Origin: Calliopsis andreniformis
Taxonomy: Eukaryota; Arthropoda; Insecta; Hymenoptera; Andrenidae
Assembly: GCF_051401765.1 (NCBI RefSeq)
Contig: NW_027480463.1
Location: 1,736,001 to 1,800,000 of the forward strand
Direction of reading: 5' to 3'
Length of the DNA: 64,000 bases
Positions 37,870-51,600 of this stretch are shown here, in pieces. Both the position numbers and the translations under genes were made by a program. The stretch's first letter is position 1. Every line of letters begins with the position of its first letter. Under the pieces are notes generated by a model. It searched no databases. It saw nothing but the letters and a program-made list of their open reading frames with translations, and was not told the origin of the DNA.

Positions 37870-40800
37870 AACCTCAATCCTCAACACTCAGCCCTCATCC
37901 TCAATCCTCAATCCTCAATCCTCAATCCTCAATCCTCAATCTTCAATCCTCAATACTCAATCTTCAATCCTCAATCCAGAGTCCTCAATCTTCAATCCTC
38001 AATGCTCAGTCCTCAATCCTCAATCCTCAGTCCTCAATACTCAATCCTCAATCCTCAAACCTCAATCCTCAACCGTCAGTCCTCGTCCTCAAACTTCAAC
38101 CCTCAATCCTCAATCCTCAATCTTCAATCATCAATACTCAATCTTCAATCCTCAATCCTGAATCCTCAATCCTCAATCGTCAGGCTTCAATCCTCAATAC
38201 TCAATCTTCAATCCTTAATCCTCAATCCTCAATCCTCAATACTCAATCCTCAATACTCAACCATCAATCCTCAATTCTCAATACTCAATAGAATATCCTG
38301 AACTCTCAGGATTCTGTACTCAACCATCAATCCTCAACCCTCAGCCCTCATTCTCAATCCTCAGTCCACAATCCTCAAACCTCAATCCTCAATGCTCAAT
38401 CCTCAATCCTCAGTATTCAACACTCAACCCTCAACCATCAGTCCTCAATACTCAATCATCAATCCTCAGTTCTCAATACTCAACAGAGTATCCTGAATTC
38501 TCATGGTTCAATACTCAATCCCCATTCTTCAATCTTCAAACCTCAATCCTCAATCCTCAACCTTCAATATTCAATAGTCAATCCTCAATCCTCAATCCTC
38601 AATTCTTAATCCTCAATACTCAATCCTCAATCGTCAACCCTCAATCCCCAATCCTCAATCTTCAATCCTCAATCCTCAATCCTCAATCCTCAATCCTCAA
38701 TATTCAACACAAAACCCTCAAACATCAATCCTCAATACTCAACCATCAATCCTCAATTCTCAATACTCAATAGAATATCCTGAATTCTCATGGTTCAATA
38801 CTCAATCCACAAAAGTCAATAATCAAATCTCAATCCTCAAACATCAATTCTCAACACTCAATCCTAAATACTCAGTCCTCTCTCTTCAATACTGCATCCT
38901 CAATCCTCAATCCTCAAGCGTCAATCCTCAGTCCTCATTCCTCAACCCTCAATCCTCAGTTCTCAAACCTCAATCCGGAATCCTCAATCCTGAATCTTCA
39001 ATCTTCAACCGTCGGTCCTCAACAATCAATTGTCAATCCTCAATCCTCAATAGAATATCCTCAATTCACACTTTTCAATACTCAAACCCATTCTTCAATC
39101 TTCAAATCTCAATCCACAAACATCAATTCTCATCACTCAACCCTCAACACTCAGTCCTCAATCTTCAATCCTCAGCCCTCAATCCTCAATCTTCAATCCT
39201 CAATACTCAATCTTCAATCCTCAATCCTCAATTCTCAATCCTCAATACTCAATCCTCAATCCTCAATCATCAATCCTCAATCCTCAAACCTCAATCCTCA
39301 GACCTCATACATCAATACTCAACCCTCAGTCGACGTCATCAATCCACAACCCTCAGTCCTCAATCCTCAATCTTCAATCATCAATTCTCTATCCTCAATC
39401 CTCAATCCTCAATCCTCAGTCCTCAAACCTCAATCCTGAATCCTGAATCCTGAATCCTCAATCTTCTGCCCTCAGTCCTCAACAATCAGTTGTCAAGCCT
39501 CAATCCTCAATAGAATATCATCAATTCACAGTTTTCATTACTCAATACTCAACCTGCAATCTTCAAATCTCTATCCACAAACATCAATTCTCATTACTCA
39601 ACCCTCAGCACTCAGTCCCCAATCCTCAATATTCATTCCGCAATCCTCAATCCTCAATCCACAATCCTCAAATTTCAATCCTCAATACTCAATCTTCAAT
39701 GCTCATTCCTCAATCCTCAATCCTCAATTCTCAATCCTCAATCGTCAATCTTCAATCCACAATACTCAATCTTCAATCAACAACCCTCAATCCTCAATCC
39801 TCAATCCTCAATCTTCAATCCTCAATACTCAATCTTCAATCCACAATCCTCAATCCTCAATCCTCAATCCTCAATCCTCATTCTTCAATCCTCAAAACCC
39901 AATCCCCAATCTTCAATCCTCAATCCTCAATCCTCAATTCTCAATCCTCAATCCTCAATGCTCAGCCCTCAAACATCAATACTCAACCCTCAGTACGCGT
40001 CCTCAATCCACAACCCTCAATCCTCGATCCTCAATCTTCAATCATCAATATTCAATCTTCAATCCTCAATCCTCAATCCTCAATACTCAACCCTCAATCC
40101 TCAATGTTCTGTCCTCAATACACAATCCTCATTCTTCAATCCTCAATCCTCAATCCTCAATCCTCAATCCTCTTTCTTCAATCCTCAATACCCAATCCTC
40201 AATCTTCAATCCTCAATCCTCAATTCTCAATCCTCAATCCTCAATGTTCAATCCGCAATACTCAATCCTCAATCTTCAATCCTCAATCCTCAATCCTGAT
40301 TCCTCAATCCTCAATCCTCAATCTTCAATCCTCAATACTCAACCTTCAATCCTCAATCCTCAATCCTCAATCCTCAATCCTCATTCTTCAATCCTCAACA
40401 CCCAATCCTCAATCTTCAATCCTCAATTCTCTATCGTCAATTCTCAATCCTCAATCCTCAATCCACAGACCTCGAACATCAATACTCAACCCTCAGTCCT
40501 CGTCCTCAATCCACAACCCTCAATCCTCGACCCTCAATCTTCAATCATCAATATTCAATCTTCAATTCTCAATCCTCAATCATCAATACTCAATCCTCAA
40601 TCCTCAATGTTCAATCCTCAATACCCAATACTCAATCTTCAATCCTCAAACCTCAATCCTCAATCCTCAATCCTCAATCCTCATTCTTCAATACCCAATA
40701 CCCAATCCTCAATCTTCAATCCTCAATCCTCAATCCTCAATTCTCAAACATCAATCCTCAAACCTCAGCCCTCATCCTCAATTCTCAATCCTCAATCCCC

Positions 40801-43800
40801 AATCCTCAATCTTCAATCCTCAATACGCAATCTTCAATCCTCAATCCCCAGTCCTCAAACATCAATTCTGAATCCTTAATCCTGCATCCTCAATCTTCAG
40901 CCCTCAGTCCTCAACAATCAGTTGTCAATCCTCAATCCCCAATAGAATATCCTCAACTCACAGTTTTCAATCCTCAATCCTCAATCCTCAATCCTCAACC
41001 CTCAGTAATAAATCCTCAATCTTCAATACTCAATCGTCAATCCTCAGTCCTCAATCCTCAATCCTCAACCCTCGTTCCTCAAATCTCAATCCTCAGACCT
41101 CAAACGTCAATACTCAACCCTCAGTCCTCGTCCACAATCCACAACCCTCAATCCTCAATCATCAATCTTCAATTCTCAATCCTCAATCCTCAATCCTCAG
41201 CCTCAATCCTCAGTCCTCAATCCTCAATAGAATATCCTCAATTCACATTTTTCAATACTGAATCCCCATCCTTCAATCTTCAAATCTCAATCCACAAACA
41301 TCAATTCCCATCACTCAGCCCTCAACACTCAGTCCTCAATCTTCAATCCTCAATCCTCAATCCTCAAACTTCAATCCTCAATAATCAATCTTCAAACCTC
41401 GGTCCTCAATTCTCAATCCTCAATGCTCAACCCTCAATCGTCAATTCTCAATACCCAATCCTCAATATTCAATCCCCAATCCTCAATCCTCAATCCTCAA
41501 TCCTCAATCTTCAATCCTCAATACTCAATCTTCAATCCTCAATCCTCAATCATCAATCCTCAATCGTCAATCCTCAGTCCCCAATCCTCAATCTTCAATC
41601 CTCAGTACTCAATCTGCAATCCTCAATCCTCCATCCTCACTCCTCAATCCTCGTTCTTCAATCCTCAATACCGAATCCACAATCTTCAATCAACAATCCT
41701 CAATCATCAATTCTCAATCCTCAATCCTCTATCCTCAGACTTCAAACATCAATACTCAACCCTCAGTCCTCGTCCACAGTCCACAACCCTCAATCCTCAA
41801 TACTCAATCTTCAATCATTAATATTCAATCTTCAATCCTAAATCCTCAATCCTCAATCCTCAACCCTCAATCCTCAATGTTCTATCCTCAATACCCAATC
41901 CTCAGTCTTCAATCCTCAACCCTCAATCCTCAATCATCAATCCTCAATCCTCAGTCCTCAAACCTCAATCCTGAATCCTCAATTATGAATCCTCAATCTT
42001 CAGCACTGAGTCCTCAACAATCAGTTGTGAATCCTCAATCCCCAATAGAATATCATCAATTCACAGCTTTCATTACTCAATACTCATTCTGCAATCTTCA
42101 AATCTCTATCCACAAACATCAATTCTCATCACTCAACCCTCAACACTCAGTCCCCAATCCTCAATATTCAATCCTCAATCCTCAATCCTCAATCCACGAT
42201 CCTCGACATTCAATCCTCAATACTCAATCTTCAATGCTCATTCCTCAATCCTCAATCCTCAATTCTCAATCCTCAATCGTCAATCTTCAATCCTCTATCC
42301 TCAATCCACAATTCTCAACCCTCAATCCTCAGTCCTCAGTCCTCAAACCTCAATCCTCAACACTCAGCCCTCATCCTCAATCCTCAATCCTCAATCCTCA
42401 ATCCTCAATCCTCAATCTTCAATCCTCAATACTCAATCTTCAACCCTCAATCCAGAGTCCTCAATCTTCAATCCTCAATGCTCAGTCCTCAATCCTCAAT
42501 CCTCAGTCCTCAATCCTCAATCCTCAATCCTCAAACCTCAATCCTCAACCGTCAGTCCTCGTCCTCAAACTTCAACCCTCAATCCTCAATCCTCAATCTT
42601 CAATCATCAATACTCAATCTTCAATCCTCAATCCTGAATCCTCAATCCTCAATCGTCAGGCTTCAATCCTCAATACTCAATCTTCAATCCTTAATCCTCA
42701 ATCCTCAATCCTCAATACTCAATCCTCAATACTCAACCATCAATCCTCAATTCTCAATACTCAATAGAATATCCTGAATTCTCAGGATTCTGTACTCAAC
42801 CCTCAATCCTCAACCCTCAGCCCTCATTCTCAATACTCAGTCCACAATCCTCAAACCTCAATCCTCAATGCTCAATCCTCAATCCTCAGTATTCAACACT
42901 CAACCCTCAACCATCAGTCCTCAATACTCAATCATCAATCCTCAGTTCTCAATACTCAATAGAGTATCCTGAATTCTCATGGTTCAATACTCAATCCCCA
43001 TTCTTCAATCTTCAAACCTCAATCCTCAATCCTCAACCTTCAATATTCAATAGTCAATCCTCAATCCTCAATCCTCAATTCTTAATCCTCAATACTCAAT
43101 CCTCAATCGTCAACCCTCAATCCCCAATCCTCAATCTTCAATCCTCAATCCTCAATCCTCAATCCTCAATCCTCAATATTCAACACAAAACCCTCAAACA
43201 TCAATCCTCAATACTCAACCATCAATCCTCAATTCTCAATACTCAATAGAATATCCTGAATTCTCATGGTTCAATACTCAATCCACAAAAGTCAATAATC
43301 AAACCTCAATCCTCAAACATCAATTCTCAACACTCAATCCTCAATACTCAGTCCTCTCTCTTCAATACTGCATCCTCAATCCTCAATCCTCAAGCGTCAA
43401 TCCTCAGTCCTCATTCCTCAACCCTCAATCCTCAGTTCTCAAACCTCAATCCGGAATCCTCAATCCTGAATCTTCAATCTTCAGCCGTCGGTCCTCAACA
43501 ATCAATTGTCAATCCTCAATCCTCAATAGAATATCCTCAATTCACACTTTTCAATACTCAAACCCATTCTTCAATCTTCAAATCTCAATCCACAAACATC
43601 AATTCTCATCACTCAACCCTCAACAGTCAGTCCTCAATCTTCAATCCTCAGCCCTCAATCCTCAATCTTCAATCCTCAATACTCAATCTTCAATCCTCAA
43701 TCCTCAATTCTCAATCCTCAATACTCAATCCTCAATCCTCAATCATCAATCCTCAATCCTCAAACCTCAATCCTCAGACCTCATACATCAATACTCAACC

Positions 43801-45409
43801 CTCAGTCGACGTCATCAATCCACAACCCTCAATCCTCAATCCTCAATCTTCAATCATCAATTCTCAATCCTCAATCCTCAATCCTCAATCCTCAGTCCTC
43901 AAACCTCAATCCTGAATCCTGAATCCTGAATCCTCAATCTTCTGCCCTCAGTCCTCAACAATCAGTTGTCAAGCCTCAATCCTCAATAGAATATCATCAA
44001 TTCACAGTTTTCATTACTCAATACTCAACCTGCAATCTTCAAATCTCTATCCACAAACATCAATTCTCATCACTCAACCCTCAGCACTCAGTCCCCAATG
44101 CTCAATATTCATTCCGCAATCCTCAATCCTCAATTCTCAATCCTCAATACTCAATCCTCAATACTCAACCATCAATCCTCAATTCTCAATACTCAATAGA
44201 ATATCCTGAATTCTCAGGATTCTATATTCAAACCTCAATCCTCAACCCTCAGCCCTCATTCTCAATCCTCAATCCACAATCCTCAAACCTCAATACTCAA
44301 CCGTCAGTACTCGTCCTCAATCTTCAAACCTCAATCCTCAATCCTCCCATCTTCAATCATCTATACTCAATCTTCAATCCTCAATCCTCAATCCTCAATC
44401 CACAATCCTCAATCCTCAATCCTCAATCCTCAATACACAATCCTTAATCTTCAATCCTCAATCCTCAATCCACAATTCTCAATCCAAAATCCTCAGTCCT
44501 CAGTCCTCAAAACTCAATCCTCAACCCTCAGCCCTCATCCACAATCCTCAATGCTCAATCCTCAATCTTCAATCTTCAATCCTCAATACTCAATCTTCAA
44601 TCTTCAATCCTCAGTCCTCAATCTTCAATCCTCAATGCTCAGTCCTCAATCCTCAGTCCTCAGTCCTCAATTCTCAATCCTCAATGCTCAATCCTCAATC
44701 CTCAGCCGTCAGTCCTCGTCCTCAAACCTCAACCCTCAATCCTCAATCCCCAATCTTCAATCATCAATACTCAATCTTCAATCCTCAATCCTCAATCCTC
44801 AATCCTCAATCCTCAATCCTCAATATTCAACGCACAACCCTCATTCATCAATCCTCAATACTCAACCATCAATCCTCAATTCTCAATACTCAATAGATTA
44901 TCCTGAATTCTCATGGTTCAATACTCAATCCACAATATCCAATAATCACACCTCAATCCTCAAACATCAATTCTCAACACTCAATACTCAACACCCAGTC
45001 CTCTCTCTTCAATCCTCCATCCTCAATCCTCAATCCTCAATCCTCAATCTTCAATCCTCAATACTCTATCTGCAATCCTCAATCCTCAATCCTCAATCCT
45101 CAATCCTCAGACCTCAAACAGCAATACTCAACCCTCAGTCCTCGTCCTCAATCCACAACCATCAATCCTCAATCCTCAATCTTCAATCATCAATATTCAA
45201 TCTTCAGTCCTCAATCCTCAATCCTCAATCCTCAATCCTCAATCCTCAATCCTCAATGTTCAATACGCAATACCCAATCCTCAATCTTCAATCCGCAATA
45301 CTCAATCCTCAATCCTCAATCCTCAATCCTCAATCCTCAATCTTCAATCCTCAATACTCAATCTTCAATCCTCAATCCTCAATCCTCAATTCTCAATCCT
45401 CAATCCTCA

Positions 45410-47593
45410 ATGCTCAGCCCTCAAACATCAATACTCAACCCTCAGAACGCGTCCTCAATCCACAACACTCAGTCCTCGATCCTCAATCTTCAATCATCAA
45501 TATTCAATCTTCAATCCTCAATCCTCAATCCTCAATACTCAATCCTCAATCCTCAATGTTCTATCCTCAATACACAATCCTCATTCTTCAATCCTCAATC
45601 CTCAATCCTCAATCCTCAATCCTCTTTCTTCAATCCTCAATACCCAATCCTCAATCTTCAATCCTCAATCCTCAATCCTCAATCCTCAATCCTCAATGTT
45701 CAATCCGCAATACCCAATCCTCAATCTTCAATCCTCAATCCTCAATCCTCAATCCTCAATCCTCAATCCTCAATCCTCAATCTTCAATCCTCAATACTCA
45801 ATCTTCAATCCTCAATCCTCAATCCTCAATCCTCAATCCTCATTCTTCAATCCTCAACACCCAATCCTCAACCTTCAATCCTCAATTCTCAATCGTCAAT
45901 TCTCAATCCTCAATCCTCAATCCACAGTACTCAAACATCAATACTCAACCCTCAGTCCTCGTCCTCAATCCACAACCCTCAATCCTCGATCCTCAGTCTT
46001 CAATCATCAATATTCAATCTTCAATTCTCAATCCTCAATCATCAATACTCAATCCTCAATCCTCAATGTTCAATCCTCAATACCCAATGCTCAATCTTCA
46101 ATCCTCAATCCTCAATTCTCAATCCTCAGTCCTCAATCCTCATTCTTCAATCCTCAATACCCAATCCTCAATCTTCAATCCTCAATCCTCAACCCTCAAT
46201 TCTCAACCCTCAATCCTCAGTCCTCAGTCCTCAAACCTCAATTCTCAACCCTCAATCCTCAATCCTCAATCCTCAGTCCTCAAACCTCAATCCTGCATCC
46301 TCAATCCTGAATCCTCAATCTTCAGCCCTTAGTCCTCAGCAATCAGTTGTGAATCCTCAATCCTCAATAGAATATCCTCAAATCACAGGTTTCAATTCTC
46401 AATACACAACCTGCAATCTTCAAATCTCTATCCACAAACATCAATTCTCATCACTCAACCCTCAACACTCAGTCCACAATCCTCAATATTCAAACCTCAA
46501 TCCTCAATCCTCAATCCTCAATACTCAATCCTCAATCCTCAATGTTCTATCCTCAATACACAATCCTCATTCTTCAATCCTCAATCCTCAATCCTCAATC
46601 CTCAATCCTCTTTCTTCAATCCTCAATACCCAATCCTCAATCTTCAATCCTCAATCCTCAATCCTCAATCCTCAATCCTCAATGTTCAATCCGCAATACT
46701 CAATCCTCAATCTTCAATCCTCAATCCTCAATCCTGATTCCTCAATCCTCAATCCTCAATCTTCAATCCTCAATACTCAATCTTCAATCCTCAATCCTCA
46801 ATCCTCAATCCTCAATCCTCATTCTTCAATCCTCAATACCCAATCCTCAATCTTCAATCCTCAATCCTCAATCCTCAATCCTCAATCCTCAATGTTCAAT
46901 CCGCAATACTCAATCCTCAATCTTCAATCCTCAATCCTCAATCCTGATTCCTCAATCCTCAATCCTCAATCTTCAATCCTCAATACTCAATCTTCAATCC
47001 TCAATCCTCAATCCTCAATCCTCAATCCTCATTCTTCAATCCTCAACACCCAATCCTCAATCTTCAATCCTCAATTCTCTATCGTCAATTCTCAATCCTC
47101 AATCCTCAATCCACAGACCTCAAACATCAATACTCAACCCTCAGTCCTCGTCCTCAATCCACAACCCTCAATCCTCGACCCTCAATCTTCAATCATCAAT
47201 ATTCAATCTTCAATTCTCAATCCTCAATCATCAATACTCAATCCTCAATCCTCAATGTTCAATCCTCAATACCCAATACTCAATCTTCAATCCTCAAACC
47301 TCAATCCTCAATCCTCAATCCTCAATCCTCATTCTTCAATACCCAATACCCAATCCTCAATCTTCAATCCTCAATCCTCAATCCTCAATTCTCAAACATC
47401 AATCCTCAAACCTCAGCCCTCATCCTCAATTCTCAATCCTCAATCCCCAATCCTCAATCTTCAATCCTCAATACGCAATCTTCAATCCTCAATCCCCAGT
47501 CCTCAAACATCAATTCTGAATCATCAATCCTGCATCCTCAATCTTCAGCCCTCAGTCCTCAACAATCAGTTGTCAATCCTCAATCCCCAATAG
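45410..47593 (+). other. Longest plus-strand open frame (727 codons), probably not a gene
   Basis: The translation is the cyclic heptapeptide LNPQSSI with substitutions and contains no recognisable domain, signal peptide or membrane segment. All three plus frames of (CCTCAAT)n give this peptide and are free of stops. The frame is 70 codons longer than its relative at 34,831-36,804 only because of the 210-bp duplication. Other long frames (33972-35753, 44551-46332, 51298-53070, 16013-17656) overlap it or each other in different frames with the same peptide. It ends at an A-short island, where the seed supplies TAG. Codon choice follows the DNA repeat. I keep a small chance that some of it is translated. 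Confidence 0.2.
46612..47031 (+). repeat. 210-bp tandem duplication (30 heptamers)
   Basis: Bases 46,612-46,821 are repeated as 46,822-47,031, including the TGATTCC landmark at about 46,735 and 46,945. The equivalent in copy I, 36,033-36,242, is single. Because 210 is a multiple of both 7 and 3, the open frame through it simply lengthens by 70 residues of repeat peptide. Confidence 0.93.
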
Positions 47594-48658
47594 AATATCC
47601 TCAACTCACAGTTTTCAATCCTCAATCCTCAATCCTCAATCCTCAACCCTCAGTAATAAATCCTCAATCTTCAATACTCAATCGTCAATCCTCAGTCCTC
47701 AATCCTCAATCCTCAACCCTCGTTCCTCAAATCTCAATCCTCAGACCTCAAACGTCAATACTCAACCCTCAGTCCTCGTCCACAATCCACAACCCTCAAT
47801 CCTCAATCATCAATCTTCAATTCTCAATCCTCAATCCTCAATCCTCAGCCTCAATCCTCAGTCCTCAAACCTCAATCCTGAATCCTCAATCCTGAAACCT
47901 CTATCTTCAGCCTTCAGTACTCAACAATCAGTTGTCAATCCTCAATCCTCAATAGAATATCATCAATTCACAGTTTTCAATACTCAATGCTCAATCTGCA
48001 ATCTTCAAATCTCTATCCACAAACATCAATTCTCATCATTCAACCCTCAACACTCAGTCCCCAATCCTCAATCTTCAATCCTCAATCCTCAATCGTCGAT
48101 CCTCAATCTTCAATACTCAATACTCAATCTTCAATCGTCCATCCTCAATCCTCAATCCTCAGTCCTCAATCCTCAATCTTCAGGCTTAAATCCTCAATCT
48201 TCAATCCTCAATCCTCAACCCTCAATCCTCAATCCTCAATCCTCAATCCTCAATAGAATATCCTCAATTCACATTTTTCAATACTGAATCCCCATTCTTC
48301 AATCTTCAAATCTCAATCCACAAACATCAATTCCCATCACTCAGCCCTCAACACTCAGTCCTCAATCTTCAATCCTCAATCCTCAATCCTCAAACTTCAA
48401 TCCTCAATAATCAATCTTCAAACCTCGGTCCTCAATTCTCAATCCTCAATGCTCAACCCTCAATCGTCAATTCTCAATACCCAATCCTCAATATTCAATC
48501 CCCAATCCTCAATCCTCAATCCTCAATCCTCAATCTTCAATCCTCAATACTCAATCTTCAATCCTCAATCCTCAATCATCAATCCTCAATCGTCAATCCT
48601 CAGTCCCCAATCCTCAATCTTCAATCCTCAGTACTCAATCTGCAATCCTCAATCCTCC

Positions 48659-51600
48659 ATCCTCACTCCTCAATCCTCGTTATTCAATCCTCAATACCGA
48701 ATCCACAATCTTCAATCAACAATCCTCAATCATCAATTCTCAATCCTCAATCCTCTATCCTCAGACTTCAAACATCAATACTCAACCCTCAGTCCTCGTC
48801 CACAGTCCACAACCCTCAATCCTCAATACTCAATCTTCAATCATTAATATTCAATCTTCAATCCTAAATCCTCAATCCTCAATCCTCAACCCTCAATCCT
48901 CAATGTTCTATCCTCAATACCCAATCCTCAGTCTTCAATCCTCAATCCTCAATCCTCAATCACCAATCCTCAATCCTCAGTCCTCAAACCTCAATCCTGA
49001 ATCCTCAATTATGAATCCTCAATCTTCAGCACTGAGTCCTCAACAATCAGTTGTGAATCCTCAATCCCCAATAGAATATCATCAATTCACAGCTTTCATT
49101 ACTCAATACTCATTCTGCAATCTTCAAATCTCTATCCACAAACATCAATTCTCATCACTCAACCCTCAACACTCAGTCCCCAATCCTCAATATTCAATCC
49201 TCAATCCTCAATCCTCAATCCACGATCCTCGACATTCAATCCTCAATACTCAATCTTCAATGCTCATTCCTCAATCCTCAATCCTCAATTCTCAATCCTC
49301 AATCGTCAATCTTCAATCCTCTATTCTCAATCCACAATTCTCAACCCTCAATCCTCAGTCCTCAGTCCTCAAACCTCAATCCTCAACACTCAGCCCTCAT
49401 CCTCAATCCTCAATCCTCAATCCTCAATCCTCAATCCTCAATCCTCAATCTTCAATCCTCAATACTCAATCTTCAACCCTCAATCCAGAGTCCTCAATCT
49501 TCAATCCTCAATGCTCAGTCCTCAATCCTCAATCCTCAGTCCTCAATCCTCAATCCTCAATCCTCAAACCTCAATCCTCAACCGTCAGTCCTCGTCCTCA
49601 AACTTCAACCCTCAATCCTCAATCCTCAATCTTCAATCATCAATACTCAATCTTCAATCCTCAATCCTGAATCCTCAATCCTCAATCGTCAGGCTTCAAT
49701 CCTCAATACTCAATCTTCAATCCTTAATCCTCAATCCTCAATCCTCAATACTCAATCCTCAATACTCAACCCTCAATCCTCAATTCTCAATACTCAATAG
49801 AATATCCTGAATTCTCAGGATTCTGTACTCAACCCTCAATCCTCAACCCTCAGCCCTCATTCTCAATACTCAGTCCACAATCCTCAAACCTCAATCCTCA
49901 ATGCTCAATCCTCAATCCTCAGTATTCAACACTCAACCCTCAACCATCAGTCCTCAATGCTCAATCATCAATCCTCAGTTCTCAATACTCAATAGAGTAT
50001 CCTGAATTCTCATGGTTCAATACTCAATCCCCATTCTTCAATCTTCAAACCTCAATCCTCAATCCTCAACCTTCAATATTCAATAGTCAATCCTCAATCT
50101 TCAATCCTCAATTCTTAATCCTCAATACTCAATCCTCAATCGTCAACCCTCAATCCCCAATCCTCAATCTTCAATCCTCAATCCTCAATCCTCAATCCTC
50201 AATCCTCAATATTCAACACAAAACCCTCAAACATCAATCCTCAATACTCAACCATCAATCCTCAATTCTCAATACTCAATAGAATATCCTGAATTCTCAT
50301 GGTTCAATACTCAATCCACAAAAGTCAATAATCAAACCTCAATCCTCAAACATCAATTCTCAACACTCAATCCTCAATACTCAGTCCTCTCTCTTCAATA
50401 CTGCATCCTCAATCCTCAATCCTCAAGCGTCAATCCTCAGTCCTCATTCCTCAACCCTCAATCCTCAGTTCTCAAACCTCAATCCGGAATCCTCAATCCT
50501 GAATCTTCAATCTTCAGCCGTCGGTCCTCAACAATCAATTGTCAATCCTCAATCCTCAATAGAATATCCTCAATTCACACTTTTCAATACTCAAACCCAT
50601 TCTTCAATCTTCAAATCTCAATCCACAAACATCAATTCTCATCACTCAACCCTCAACAGTCAGTCCTCAATCTTCAATCCTCAGCCCTCAATCCTCAATC
50701 TTCAATCCTCAATACTCAATCTTCAATCCTCAATCCTCAATTCTCAATCCTCAATACACAATCCTCAATCCTCAATCATCAATCCTCAATCCTCAAACCT
50801 CAATCCTCAGACCTCATACATCAATACTCAACCCTCAGTCGACGTCATCAATCCACAACCCTCAATCCTCAATCCTCAATCTTCAATCATCAATTCTCAA
50901 TCCTCAATCCTCAATCCTCAATCCTCAGTCCTCAAACCTGAATCCTGAATCCTGAATCCTGAATCCTCAATCTTCTGCCCTCAGTCCTCAACAATCAGTT
51001 GTCAAGCCTCAATCCTCAATAGAATAACATCAATTCACAGTTTTCAATACTCAATACTCAATCTGCAATCTTCAAATCTCTATCCACAAACATCGATTCT
51101 CATCATTCAACACTCAACACTCAGTCACCAATCCTCAATCTTCAATCCTCAATCCTCAATCCTCAATCCTCAATCCTCAATACACAATCCTTAATCTTCA
51201 ATCCTCAATCCTCAATCCACAATTCTCAATCCAAAATCCTCAGTCCTCAGTCCTCAAAACTCAATCCTCAACCCTCAGCCCTCATCCACAATCCTCAATG
51301 CTCAATCCTCAATCCTCAATCTTCAATCCTCAATACTCAATCTTCAATCTTCAATCCTCAGTCCTCAATCTTCAATCCTCAATGCTCAGTCTTCAATCCT
51401 CAGTCCTCAGTCCTCAATTCTCAATCCTCAATGCTCAATCCTCAATCCTCAGCCGTCAGTCCTCGTCCTCAAACCTCAACCCTCAATCCTCAATCCCCAA
51501 TCTTCAATCATCAATACTCAATCTTCAATCCTCAATCCTCAATCCTCAATCCTCAATCCTCAATCCTCAATATTCAACGCACAACCCTCATTCATCAATC

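Larger units (their letters stand above)
27261..38286 (+). repeat. 11,026-bp dimeric higher-order repeat, copy I (beta + alpha)
   Basis: The first part, 27,261-31,736 (4,476 bp), carries beta markers. The second, 31,737-38,286 (6,550 bp), carries alpha markers and includes the 733-bp A/A duplication. Islands from 27261 to 33169 recur exactly 11,026 bases later. Those at 34313 and 35787 recur 10,579 later, and those from 36800 to 37463 recur 10,789 later. Near 37,870 this copy lacks about 713 bp that copy II keeps at 48,659-49,372. In reading I noticed only about a dozen single-base differences from copy II. An exact identity needs alignment. Confidence 0.9.
38287..48658 (+). repeat. 11-kb dimeric higher-order repeat, copy II
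   Basis: The island order repeats copy I: B-prime 38287, D 38482 (seed AACAGAGTA), B 38769, C 39049, A 39509, A-short 40941, C 41226, A 42044, B-prime 42763, D 42958, B 43245, C 43525, A 43985, B-prime 44195, B 44892, A 46366, A-short 47589, A 47951, C 48252. Relative to copy I it lacks 447 bp at about 44,400, including the island equivalent to 33692. It gains 210 bp at 46,612-47,031. Private substitutions include TTCTGTCC near 40,108 and AATCACACC near 44,945. Confidence 0.9.

Noticed and set aside
45410..47593. 727-codon and other long open frames as real repeat-rich surface or secreted proteins
   Set aside because: All three plus frames give the same peptide by arithmetic. Frames overlap heavily, lengths change with heptamer indels, and no domain, signal peptide or credible upstream signal is present.
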